The position numbers and the translations under genes are program-made. A stretch of DNA of 64,000 nt, taken from the NCBI GenBank assembly GCA_013365365.1, contig JABVXU010000123.1, forward strand, positions 1-64,000, in the 5' to 3' direction. The notes beneath the pieces were generated by a model. The model worked only from the letters and a program-made list of their open reading frames with translations. It was not told where the DNA came from and did no database searches. The DNA is from Cruorifilaria tuberocauda. Taxonomy: Eukaryota; Nematoda; Chromadorea; Rhabditida; Onchocercidae. Below are positions 24,381-36,418 of the stretch, in pieces. The stretch's first letter is position 1. Each line of letters opens with the position of its first letter.

Positions 24381-24590
24381 TCCGATGACAATTTCAGACT
24401 TACGAATTCTACGACATAATAAAAAAGAAACATCAACGATAGGTTCATGCAAACGAAAGAATCAAAAAAAATGAATAGAAACTTACTTCTTTGTTTACGA
24501 TGAATTTCGTTATGGCCCCATAGATCCTTGAGGACCTTGTGGCTCTCTCTCTCCCGATGGACCTTGTAATCCCTTTGGTGCTGGCACTAA
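24381..24590 (-). pseudogene. Inverted partial copy of the mini-collagen gene (3' half)
   Basis: Read on the minus strand, the collagen frame runs APKGLQGPSGEREPQGPQGS then MGP and stop, followed by about 120 bases matching the 3' flank of the gene at 21553-21700. Compared with the gene it lacks six codons and has lost one obligatory glycine (GERE for GERG), which would break a triple helix. Similarity begins abruptly near 24587 (gene position about 21463), so the promoter, start and signal peptide are absent. I therefore call it a pseudogene. The alternative is a terminal exon behind GTGCCAG at about 24584, but no upstream exons are visible. Confidence 0.7.
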
Positions 24591-24599
24591 CGCACTTTG

Positions 24600-27500
24600 G
24601 CTTATCAAAGAAAAGAACCAAAAGCTTTTCAAAATAATTAACTTTTTTAGTTGAAATCTGATTTTAAGATGCATTCTAATTGATACATTACTTTCATTGA
24701 TTGCCTAATTTTGCCTGCCATTTTCAAAGTTATTGAAAATATCTTAAATCATTTTTGGATTCTTCAAGATTCTACTTGAACTACTTAATACGCTTCCTTC
24801 TAATTATATCACATACTTGTTGCAGTTTGGAGCGTAATGTATTAGAAAATACTATCGAACTAAAAATAGCATTGGCTTAGATTGAAAACTTTAACTTATC
24901 GTAATGAAGTCAATCTTATTTATACTTTATAGTTATTATTACTCTTATTGGATATAATTTTTAACAAGAAATTGTCATTGCATTTTCTCGCTGTACAATT
25001 TTTGCTTAAAGATTTCTTTCTTCATTGTTCAATAAAAAAATTATAATTAATGAGTATTGATTTTTTTTATGATTGATTTTTTGTTAATTATAATTCACCT
25101 CCCCCTGATTTTGCAGTTTTCTTAATTTGAATACGTTCTGTTACTTCAAATTCTTTCTTTTTTTGCATTCACTTCTTACCATTCATTATTCATTTTCAAA
25201 ATTTACTTTCGAAATCATGAAAACCTTCGTTAGCTCCATTTACTGTTTTTCGGTTTTCATTTTCATAGCACAGTCATTTAAAGAATTCAAAATTCTAACA
25301 TTCAGTTAATAAAGTTTTATTGTATTCTTGCAACAAAAAATTGAATCCTTTTATTTCGTCAATTCGTTTTGCTTATTTTTATATTTGTATTTATTTTAGG
25401 ACTTCATATGTTCTCTTGAATTATCAAACAAAGATGAATGCTAGATGAAGCTGGAGAAAAGTTCAAAGTTCGAATCGTCATTTCTTAATTCCTCATTTCT
25501 TTTTAAGTTTTCATATACATTTATCCATTTCTTTGTTCCTTTTTCAAATTAAATATACATTTATTCAATTCTTTGTTCTGAAATTTGAATAAAAATAAGA
25601 ATTGAAGGATAGAATGGCAACCTCTATTATCATTAAATTAGCTTTGCATCCTTTTGCTTTAATTAACCTTTTTGTTTTTTCAATTGCTAATAACATTTAT
25701 TTGTATTGATGAGTAGTGAAAAGTTATATTTGCCTTTGCATTACTTTACTTCCTGTACTTTATCATTCTTCCCAATCCTTCCAATCACTAATAGCGCTTA
25801 TCTTCTGATAAAATTAGGACAGATGCAGGAAGATGAAATTCACTTTTGATAATTTATCAATTTATCACTATTACTAATCATATTGCTATGCTTGATATAT
25901 TATATGCTTCAACAGTTATCACATTTTGTAGAATTTTGTGATTGGAATTGCTGAAATCAACTTCAGCATTATGATTTTATTACTTACCTCAATCAGTTTA
26001 TTTCAAAAAATATTCTTGTAATATGCTGTATATTTGATAGCTATAGTATATCATTTATAAATAATTGGCTCCATTTTCATTGCTTATTTAAGATTAAAAC
26101 TTTCTGAAAGGATTTTTATGATGAAAATACTTTAATAAATAAAGTTGTACTAAATTTATATTTACCTTTTCAAATATTTCATCGATTATTTCTCATTTGA
26201 AGTTCTTGTAAACCTGGTTTGATTATTTAGATCATCATCATGTTCGATACAAAAATTGCAATTAATAGAGAACATGAAGAATATTTCATGAAATTTAAAT
26301 CTTAATCGACTATCAGTATAACATCTCATATTAACATTAATAGTGCATCTTCGATATTACTCCAATATAATCTTAATTTCACTTTTATATATTCCAGTTG
26401 TTATCCATTCCATGGTTTTGCTTACTATATTATTGTACCAAACTAATTACTTTATTAATTACCTGAATCACCTTTCATAAACATGGAGATTTTATGAAGT
26501 GCTGCAGCAAGAAGCACTCACCATTTATGAATCATAATCGTTCAAAATGATTTTTTTTTATTCGAGCCTGAAATAATCAAATTAATTGCAGTATTTAAAG
26601 GTTGTAATATAATTTTCAACGAAATATTTCGGAAATATGAAACACTAATTTAATTTCTTGTTTATCAATTTAATAATGAATTTGGACCGTTTTAAAATTC
26701 ATGACAAATTATGTTTGAGAATGGAAGTGTATCATACATTTTGTTTCGCAAATTTTATTTAAAATAATGTCTTCATAATGAAAATATTTCTATTTAAAGA
26801 TTAATTATCTCAGGCAATCTTCAGATAATACTTTTTTATAACAAATATGGAAAGTTAAATTTCAAAGTATTTCTTCCCATTAACTTAATTTCTTAAGTTT
26901 GATTATTGTTAATTAAAAATTTGAAATTAATATTTAGGAAATGATAGAATTTTTATAATTCTAATTCCTTGTTGCAAATAATTCTATCTTTTTTGAAAAA
27001 CACCTGTAAATTAAAAATACCTGAGCAATTACGATTTTCTCCTGAATTATGAAACAAAAATTAATGTGTTCTTCTTGCACTTACAATTATCCAATTTAAT
27101 AGTTATCTTAATCATGAAAAAGAAGTAATAAAGAGCATTCTAATATAATTTGCAATTGACAGTTCGAATTTCTCTATTTCATGAGTATATTCAGGAAAAC
27201 AGGATGTCTCAATGAAATTTTGATTTAAAAAAAATTATAGAAATAAATTGATGTCATGAATTTTTGATTGATATCAAAGATATCCAATTAAAAAAAAAAC
27301 TCTAAATTCGAACTTTCGAATGATAAATTTAAATATCTCTTTCATCCTGCTTCATCGATCAGTTAAATAGTGCGGATGAGAAGATAACAAAAAATAGGTT
27401 GATGATTATCCTTACTTTTTCTCTTCAATTTTATTCATCTTTCTTTCATGATAATCTAGATCAACAAAAAATGTAAACGAAAGAATTCAAATTTTTTTTA

Positions 27501-30500
27501 ATTATTGAATTCCTTAATTTCCATTTTTTCCAGTTTAATTTCAGTATGAAATTGCTAAATTAAATTAATAGCATTAAACCCCAAGAAACGTAAACATATT
27601 TCTATTTAACTGTTAATTCCGATAATGTTGGAAATTAACAATTTTTCGCGCCCTATAAAATTTCTGGTCTTTTTTTCGTAAAGAAAAATTTATGGTTGAA
27701 GAAAAAAAAAACCTGTTCCACTCTTTTTTTTTTTATCATTCCTATCAGTAATTGTCAATAGTAAGTATAATGAATTTTAATTTTATAATTTTTTCAATCT
27801 TTCAACTGATAGTTTCATTCAGGTAATTTGAGAAGTGATGGAAAAAAAAACGAATCATTCTTAACCTAGAAATAATGATGGTTAATTATCAGTTCCGGAC
27901 AAATAGAGTAATATATTGTTAACTGTTCATTGTGTACAAATAATTCTGGAAAGGAATGATTTGCATCGCTGAATTTTCATCAAAAAATTTCAATATAATT
28001 TAGTATAATAATAATTTGATTGATCTATTATCATTAAAAATTCCAATAAAAAAATTAGTAGTAAAAAGTAAAAGGAAAAACTTTAAAAAGGAAATGATAT
28101 ATCATGAATGGAGCAATTCTTGATACATTTCTGGTTTGGGATCAAAGGAATAGTGAGAAGCACATTTTGAATATCATTCTTGAAATTTAAACAAGAAATG
28201 AAACATGAATGAATCATTAGCAGTAGTAAACATTTTTATTTCTCTGTTTCTTTCATCTTTACATCGTTTTTTTTTCTGCTTGTTAAAATTAATATATTTA
28301 TCATCTAGCATTCGAACCTGAACCTGACCTGAATCCTCCGTGTAACCAAAACCTAAGTTTCAAATTTTTAGTCTTATGTATTTTTAATTTTCAAATGATG
28401 CAGGAACATGAAAGCATAGTAGATAGGAGAATGAGCATGAAATGATAACAATAACAAAATGATTGATACGATGTTAAGTAAGTAGGAATACTAGAAATCA
28501 AAAAATGAATTTACTTACCTTCTTAGCATTTACTTTGTCACACTAGAACACTAGAAATAGTATAAGTTAAACTACGAATAACAAATGTTACTACTTCTTT
28601 CACATTCATCAAATTGAGAATTTTTACAATTCTGTATCGTCAATTACAGTTACGCATGATATTGTAAACAGAATTCGAAATAGAAAGAAATATTAATTAT
28701 AGCGATGTTGCCATTTTACAAAAATTAGTACCGTCAGTGAGGAAGTGATAAGTCTCCACTGATAAATTATCACTCTGATAAAATACAATATTTGATATTC
28801 GCTATAAAGATTGCAATACTTTTATGGCTTTTTAAGGAGATTTGAAGATGAGCAAAATTAAATTTAAAATTCTTGCAAAATATCAATATGAAATTAATGG
28901 ACGAATTAATATTTATTTCTGCAGATAGCCTATTTGTTCTCTTATCTATAATATTACAATAAATAATGGTAATTAAAAAGTTCTATTGAACTGTTTTGTT
29001 TTACTGTTAATATTTGATATTTCAACTTCATTGTAAAATTTCTTGAGAATTTACATCCTAAAATAATCGAGAAGAAAATTGTTAAATATTTTCTTCCAAT
29101 ATAGTTACATTTCATTTCAACTGGTTTTCAAAGTCAATAATCATTATTTTCTAACTTTTAAAAATTATACTCTATCTAATAACATGGATATGTATGTATA
29201 TATGATGTGGAATGATGATGAATCATTGAGATATGATAATTATGCATATAAAATATTTATGAATAATTTGATATTTCAAGTATTTTTCAGCAATTTAACA
29301 ACAACCTTTGACCTTTTAAATGTGCCCTTAAAAGATAAAACTTTATTATCTTAGTGGAAATTAAAAGAAGAGAAGATAGATTGAAAAAGAAGTGTTTCCG
29401 ACACTAAATGCTTTCAATTGTTGAAAGATGAAAATCATTGAAAGAATGGATTTGGTGAAGAAAAAATTCGCAGATATAGAAAGAAATTGAAATGAGAAAA
29501 AGGAAATCAATTTTTTTGAAAAAGGTTTAATTTGCAAAATTGAGAAGATAAAATGATTTCAGGTTGCAAATAGTAAAAGTAAAACTGTTAAATTCTCAAA
29601 TAATCGAAAATGGCAACAATGGTTGGTATGCAAATTAAAACATATTTTATAATAAAGCATTTCTTCACTCGAGAATTTCGTATTCTTTTATATTTAATTG
29701 ATAAAGTTCTGAAAATTAGAACGAAACATTTTTTTTTACCGTAAATAGAGGAGTACTGAGAGATTTAAACAAAAATTTAAACGGTTAAAATGATACTGAA
29801 AGTGATATGAATAATAGCCATTACGATTTAATTAATTATTTATTAAAAGAACATTTTTCTTCGTTCTATGAAAAGTAATGAAATACTAAAATTTAAAATA
29901 AAATCTAAAACTTAAATTTAAAAGTTAAAATTTAAATAATTTCTTGCAAGATGGACTTGTTGAATATTTCGCATAAAATAAACGTGTAAACAGGTAAAAA
30001 GAGTTGCAGCTTACTTTTCATCTCATCGAAAGAAAGCATTATCATCTTTTTCAATCAAATTAATTCAGTTTAAATTATTGATTTCACAGTAATTCTGTAA
30101 ATATTTCGTATAAAATAAACACCTGAAGACAGGTGAGAAGAGTTACAGTTTACTTTTCATCTTACCATAATTATCATCTTTTTCAATTTTTCAATCGGAT
30201 TAGTTCAATTTAAATCATTGATTTTGCAGTAAGTAGATAATTTGGTATATTCTTCCGGAATATATCAAAATTTTTTTTAAAGAACTGAAATATATTTAAA
30301 CAAAATTCAAGTTTATTGTAAAAAATTAATTGTTTAATTTGATTAGAAGTTTCCACGTAAACGTGAATAAATAAATAATTCAACGTGTTAGCAATAAGTA
30401 TGTATTGTTGCATTCAACTTTAAATACATTATTACATCAAAATACTAAAAGAACTGAAATATATTTAAAAATTTACTTTTACTTTTGAATTTAATCTCTT

Positions 30501-30700
30501 GGATTTATACGTCAAATTTATACGTCAAATTTCAATTATGCGATGTAAATTTGATAGAGCACACATGTTGAGAAACTGTTGCAAAGAAATTTTAGTAGTG
30601 AAAAAAAAGGCGGAAAAAATGAAACCACAAAATTACGTCTACAAATGTTCTACTTTCTATTTTCTTGTTATTGTTACATAGTTCGTAATATCATCATTTT
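24600..30700. other. Gene-free AT-rich stretch
   Basis: Six kilobases with only short Phe/Ile/Leu-rich open frames, the longest about 91 codons at 29079-29354, and no phase-compatible exon chain found. A diverged tandem duplication at 29962-30232 is the only clear structure. Confidence 0.6.
29962..30232. repeat. Diverged direct duplication, about 135 bp per copy
   Basis: The first copy runs from GAATATTTCGCATAAAATAA at about 29962 to about 30094. The second starts at about 30096 (GTAAATATTTCGTATAAAAT). Shared landmarks in order are AAATAAAC, ACAGGT, AGAGTT, TTACTTTTCATCT, TTATCATCTTTTTCAAT, TTATTGATTT or CATTGATTT, and CAGTAA. Substitutions and small indels throughout show it is old. Confidence 0.8.
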
Positions 30701-30967
30701 GTAAAGATTTTATTCCACTGCCTGCAGGAGGCGGGGGAGGGGAAAATACCGAGAAATGAAAAAAACTAAAAAATGAACTTTTTTTTTTGGAAAAATTAAA
30801 GAGACACAGAAGAAAGGAAAAAAAAACATGGATATGTTCTTCTCTTTCAGGCGCAACAAACCTGTAGTACAACTCCGCCCAGCTCTTCAACCTTCTTCCG
30901 CCTTACTATGTGGTTCAGTTTGGAATGGCTCCTTTCGATCTGTCCTAACAAAAAAAAGGACAAACTC

Positions 30968-30975
30968 TATAAATA
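30968..30975 (+). promoter_or_regulatory. TATA box of the cuticle collagen gene
   Basis: TATAAATA lies 128 bases before the start codon, with a pyrimidine- and purine-block-rich upstream region that includes a G-rich tract at 30727-30742 (GGAGGCGGGGGAGGGG). Cuticle collagen genes are usually strongly and stage-specifically transcribed, and a good TATA box fits that. Confidence 0.6.
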
Positions 30976-31102
30976 GGTGAAAAGATCACAATAACATCAG
31001 TGTCAATACGTGTAACTGTAACAGCAACAGCAATACTGGAAGTAAATAAGTAAAGATTCCACTGATCTTATCATCAGCTCTTCTCTTCGGCTGATAACAA
31101 GA

Positions 31103-33515
31103 ATGGATTTTGATAATCGTATAAAGGCTTACAAATTTGTCTCATACGCTGCGGTTACATTTTCTACAGTCGCTGTATTATCAGTATGTGTAACACTACC
31201 AATGGTATACAATTATGTCTATCATGTTCGACGGCAAATGAGATCTGAAATTAATTATTGCAAGGTAAGCTTACCTGAGTTATGATACGATCTTGTTTTA
31301 TGCAACTGATCCATCCATTAACTTTTATCATATCAATGAGTTAAAAGTCAACTAATATCTAATGAGAATATATGTTATTCAAATTATTTTAAATTTGAGA
31401 ATTAGAAAATTGAATTTAAGAATGGAAGTTTGAGGATTATTTTAATGTATACCTCAAATAGAGATTTTCATGATATCTTAAATATATTTCACTTAATCGT
31501 TGATTTGTTTGATTGCAGTTTTTTTTGAAGTTTTACAATAACTTATTAATTTATTTTACTAACTTATTTTGTAAGGTATTTTAATTTGTTAAAAAGAAAA
31601 GTTCAATTTTTTAACATTATAATAAAAATATCTAAGGAAATAAAGTAAAGCAAAATTTATACAGAACGTAGGAATTTGAATACATCAAATTTGCTATGTA
31701 CGTGGAATAAAATCAGAGAGTAATAATAAAGCAATATATTCAAAAAAATTCTTTTAACAATACTTTAAGAAATTTCAATTTTTTAATTTCATTGTTTTAT
31801 CATTAATATCAGTAAGAATAAAATTAGCTAATCATATAGTGTGGATTTAAAAAATATGCAAAATTAGACATTTCTGTTGAAAAGATTTTTTCCCAACAAA
31901 TAAAAAAAAAGAAATATAAACAAAATTTGCTCCAAGTTTTTCTTCTTGAGGCATAAGAAAAAAATGATTAGTTGTATGTTGAATAATTTTTATGAAAGTA
32001 TTTTTATTTACCTATATCTGATGCATCTCCATCATCAAAACATTTTTCACTTTAAATAGGCCATCAATGAATGGATGAATGAATGCAATATACAAGTATA
32101 GAAAGTGGATCGAAACGAAAGAGAAGTAAATAAAAAGTGGAGAGACTTAGGCTGATAACTGATTTCTTTCTTGCAAGAGGAAGAGTATTTGGATAAATTT
32201 TAAATGAAATATTGTAATCCATGGAATATAGTCTAATGAAAATTGGCAATTTTAATGAGTGAAAAAATTAAGTTCATATTTCATGATCATTTAGATCCAG
32301 TCATTTGATAACTAAAATTATATTACTATTTTAAAATTATATTGAAATATTAAGCCAAGTTTGTTGATAAACAAGAAAATCTTTGGGAAAATTGTGAAAT
32401 AAAAAATCAAAAATGAAATTTAGGAAAGTAAGATAATGATTTATTAGAAAAAATGATTGACCTATATTATGGAGAACATTGATGCATCTACAAACAGTCA
32501 TTAATTTACAGGGATCAGCGAAAGATATCTGGATGGAAGTAGGTCATCTGAAACAAATGCCGGTAAATACAAACCGTACTGCTAGACAAGCGGGATACGG
32601 GGCAAGTATTGGTGTAAATGCTGCGGAAGGAACATCACAGGATACTTCTGGTTGCGAAAGTTGCTGCTTACCCGGTCCACCAGGTCCGAAAGGAGCACCA
32701 GGTAGACCAGGAAAGCCTGGAAGGTAGCTTGCATTTCTGATCCGAGAAGTAACTCCTCTTTTACAACTGAAAATTATTTGAATTGATAAGCAATTTGAAT
32801 TTTTATCAAGTTTGTCTTTTACTGTTCATTTCAAGTTTTGAAATTGCTCTAGTTTTTTTCACTCGTTATAGGCCTGGTGCACCAGGAATGCCAGGAAATC
32901 CGGGAAGACCGCCAAGCCAACCATGTGAGCCAGTTACACCACCACCGTGTCAACCATGTCCACCTGGTCCGCCTGGACCACCTGGACCACCAGGACCACC
33001 TGGAGATGCAGGACCAGATGGAGCACCAGGCCAAGCAGGTGGAGCCGGAGCACCAGGCCCAGCTGGACCAAAGGGACCGCCAGGACCGCCTGGGGAACCT
33101 GGACCACAAGGACCGCCTGGTCCACCAGGAGAGGATGCACCAAATGGAGGTATCGTTCCAGGAGAACCTGGACCACCAGGTAATTTTAGTGATTTAATAT
33201 TGCAGAAAAATTGAGTCACTAGAAAGAAAATTGTATTTAGATACGTAAGGTGAATATGAAAATTGCATGAACATTTCAGGTGATGTGGGACCACCCGGAC
33301 CTCCAGGTCCACCAGGACAACCGGGTGCTGATGGACCACCAGGACCGATGGGACCGAAAGGGCCACCCGGACCACCAGGACAGCCCGGTGCCGATGGTCA
33401 ACCTGGAGCACCAGGAGAACCAGGAGCACCTGGTGCTCCTGGGGAGAAAGGCATTTGTCCGAAATATTGTGCTATCGATGGTGGTGTCTTTTTTGAAGAT
33501 GGTACTCGACGATAA
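31103..33515 (+). CDS. Cuticle collagen, complete, 4 exons (305 residues)
   Basis: Exons are 31103-31264, 32512-32723, 32872-33179 and 33280-33515, with canonical sites and matching phases. Residues 1-54 form the nematode cuticle collagen N-terminal domain with a hydrophobic segment (about 16-40) ending [14 protein letters not shown], followed by [10 protein letters not shown] subtilisin-type processing motif RTAR lies at 76-79, before QAGYGAS. Then come ESCC, a 10-triplet Gly-X-Y block, a Cys-rich break ([14 protein letters not shown]), about 19 triplets, a short interruption (APNGGIVP), about 21 triplets, and a C-terminal domain [19 protein letters not shown]. This ending matches the SQT-1/ROL-6-like group as I recall it. 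The product is secreted, cleaved, disulfide-linked and tyrosine cross-linked in the cuticle. Start and stop are firm, and the length is normal for the family. Polyadenylation signals follow at 33655. Confidence 0.95.
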
Positions 33516-33654
33516 ACCGGTTCAATGCTTGATCTGTACTAACTAGATTGATAATTGAAATCATTTTATCTTTTATATTTCTTTGTGATACAATCGATGT
33601 TCCTTACGGTTCAATTACATTTTCAAAATCATTGCGAAAAATTACTTTTGAAAC

Positions 33655-33700
33655 AATAAATAACTCTACAATAAAGAAATAAATAACTCTACAATAAAGA
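33655..33700 (+). terminator. Duplicated 23-bp polyadenylation-signal repeat
   Basis: AATAAATAACTCTACAATAA plus AGA occurs twice in tandem and is followed by a further AATAAA, giving at least three AATAAA hexamers about 140-185 bases past the collagen stop codon. Confidence 0.7.
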
Positions 33701-33719
33701 AATAAAAACAACACTCTTC

Positions 33720-36300
33720 TCAAATCTCCAACACATTGCACTTTGTTTTAACACAAAGTAAAAGTGAAATAGTTTATTTTCCGTGAAAATCTTTCTGCAA
33801 ATTTTCTAAAATTTAAAAGATGAATTCCGCTTTGGAATAAATTGTTAACAGGATCCAATTCGAAAGAAGACATTTGTCTGTCTTTTATTTCTGAAATAAA
33901 AAATACTGTAAAAACATCATGCTGCTGAGTTTTGAATTTACTGAGTTGCTAAGTTCAGAGAGTAACATGTGCAGAAAATTACCGATAAATTGAAAAATCA
34001 TTAATAGTTAAACAATGCTTCTTCCTTGCTAATTATTATAAAATGTCATCTACTTCTGTTTTTAAGACAAAAGTCTTTCTCTCACTTACTGATAGAATGA
34101 GAAAATTGCTAATTATCATTGGATTAAAGCAATTTTCTGATTCTATAAGTAATATTCACTTCCCTATTAAAGTGAACTTACCATGTTCCACTCTTTCGTC
34201 CACCTGTCCTTAATTTACCTCGAGCTCTTTCATTCTTTTTAATTTGTGGCAATAATAAATGGACGTTCTTATCGAAGAAGACGGAAACTATTCTTCTTTT
34301 CGTGCTTTTTTCCTTTCGCGCTCTTCTTTCGTTTCTTCAAAGAAATATATAATACACAATTTGTACAAACTTGTTTTTTAAACAACAATTTACAGATGAC
34401 TTTACAGATGAAATCGATTCAGTCAGTGCATTCATCATTAAATTTAAATTTAAAATTTAGGCGGTTGATTTAAAGAGAGCTGGTAATATTTCATAAGATC
34501 TAACATATAAATGCCAAAGTGCACTAGTGCTCAGTGATCTGTGGTTTGAAGGATGAAGCTTCGATGATCACGCCTTTACAAGCTGTACAATGAAATGATG
34601 TTCAAATCAGAATTTCATAAGAACCATTATTTGCATTCTTTGCTCAGTTCATAAAATGGGAAAAGTATTGAAATTATCTAAGATTCTGGAAGGCATGATT
34701 ACGCAGTGCATCAAGCAACTCTTTTGCTCTAAAACGTCCTATTCAACCTGCTCAGCTAAATATGTTCAATAAGTTAAACAATCAATGGCTAATACTTGCG
34801 CAACATGAACTGACTATAAAATTCTAAATGTGAAAAAGTTTTATTGAACATTATATCCGTATTCTTTCTGCATATTTCTCACCTGATTTTTCTCATTTTT
34901 GAGATTGCATTTCTTTAAAAATTTCAAAAATCGTTAATTTCTCAATCCTCTTCAAAAATTTGTTAAGAAATCAATCATCGTTAATCGGCTAGTAGGAAAT
35001 ATGTCACCTTCATGCAACGAGGAATATGATATTTGCAAGGCTGAAATTTATATTTTGCTCCATTATTTTTGAGGAAAACTTTTTTAAGTTCATTTTAAAC
35101 AGATAGAAGAAAGCCACAATTACAAAGAGCTTATATCAAACAGAAATACTGATGTTTAGGAAATCAAGGAAAGCAAGGAAATACTAATAAATCCTTTTTC
35201 AAATCTAATAAAAGAAGACGCTCATACTTAAAGCAAAATCTTCCTAATATATTAAAAGTTGAACATCACTCATGGTAAGAAGTATTGTTTTTTCACTCTC
35301 ATCTATTTCTTGCTTCATCCATATTTGAATTCGCTGCTTAAAAAAAATTTTCTGCACCACCAAAATTATCATTACTTAACAAATCTTTCACCATCGATAA
35401 AATAGCAAAGATATACTTAATGATAAAAATAACAAATATACATGCCCGAAATATGTATGGTTAAAGATTATAACAATATTAAAACATACTTATGGTATTC
35501 GAAAAATGATATTTGTAAAATCGCAATGCACTTTCGATCGTAAAAAAGAGATCAATTTGCCAAAGCAAATAAAATTTGAAAAAGAAGAGCAAGTTAAACT
35601 TTAGAAAAATTTACATACCGTACAAATATAAGAACGTAAACAGCAAATACCGCCTTTTTTGAGCTGAAATTAAGTTCTTTCTCTTTTATGATGTAAATTT
35701 TGATATTCATAATGAATAAAAACATTTCTTTCCTTTCGAACCTTCTAAAACCTTGAGCATGATCAGCAAAAAAAAACGCCTTATTGGAACCTCAAACCGT
35801 TAAAAGATGTCGAAAAATAGTTTTCTCTTATATCAGATTTTTTGCAAATATTTCAAAAGAGGGAAACATTGTTAGATAATCATGAGCTTATGCTATGAAA
35901 TTCTTTCTTCAACTATCTACAAAACACTTGGTCCTTATACACTCGAATTCTACGTGATAAATACAAACATATTACAACTGGTACAAACTGACAGAATTAC
36001 ATAATTTTTGAAAAGAGAAAAAAAAATTAGAAATTACATCGACAATACAAATAATACAGAGATCAAGCATAAAAAAACAGAATCAAGTACAAAAAATAAT
36101 GGAGAGTTTAAGTAAAACGAAAGACTTTTTTAATGAAAACATTGACAAGTAGAATGACATGAAGCTAGGAAATCTTTAAAAACCATGGATTTGAAGATCA
36201 AACTGTACGAACTATGGATAAAGTAAACCGCTATAGTATTTAATGAACTACAACAGAAACTGGATTATGGTGAAATAAAATCAATAAAACCAATACAAGG
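33720..36300. other. Intergenic stretch, nothing supported
   Basis: The 3' flanks of two converging genes face each other here. Open frames are short (longest 75 codons) and unsupported. The part around 34500-34800 is somewhat less AT-biased, but I cannot assign it. Confidence 0.6.
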
Positions 36301-36310
36301 ATTAAACTTC

Positions 36311-36316
36311 TTTATT
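36311..36316 (-). terminator. Polyadenylation signal of MBOAT copy A
   Basis: AATAAA on the minus strand, about 103 bases past the stop codon at 36419-36421. Confidence 0.6.
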
Positions 36317-36418
36317 TTCAAATACGACACTACTGTTTGGTCAATTAAATAGAACAATATTCATGCGCTTCATTCAAGGTACCCAGGAAAGTCCATAATG
36401 AGTGTATGATAGGTCTGA

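Noticed and set aside
32849..33429. Several long open frames on both strands over the collagen exons
   Set aside because: They are shadows of the G/C-periodic Gly-X-Y coding sequence; the spliced collagen frame explains the region.
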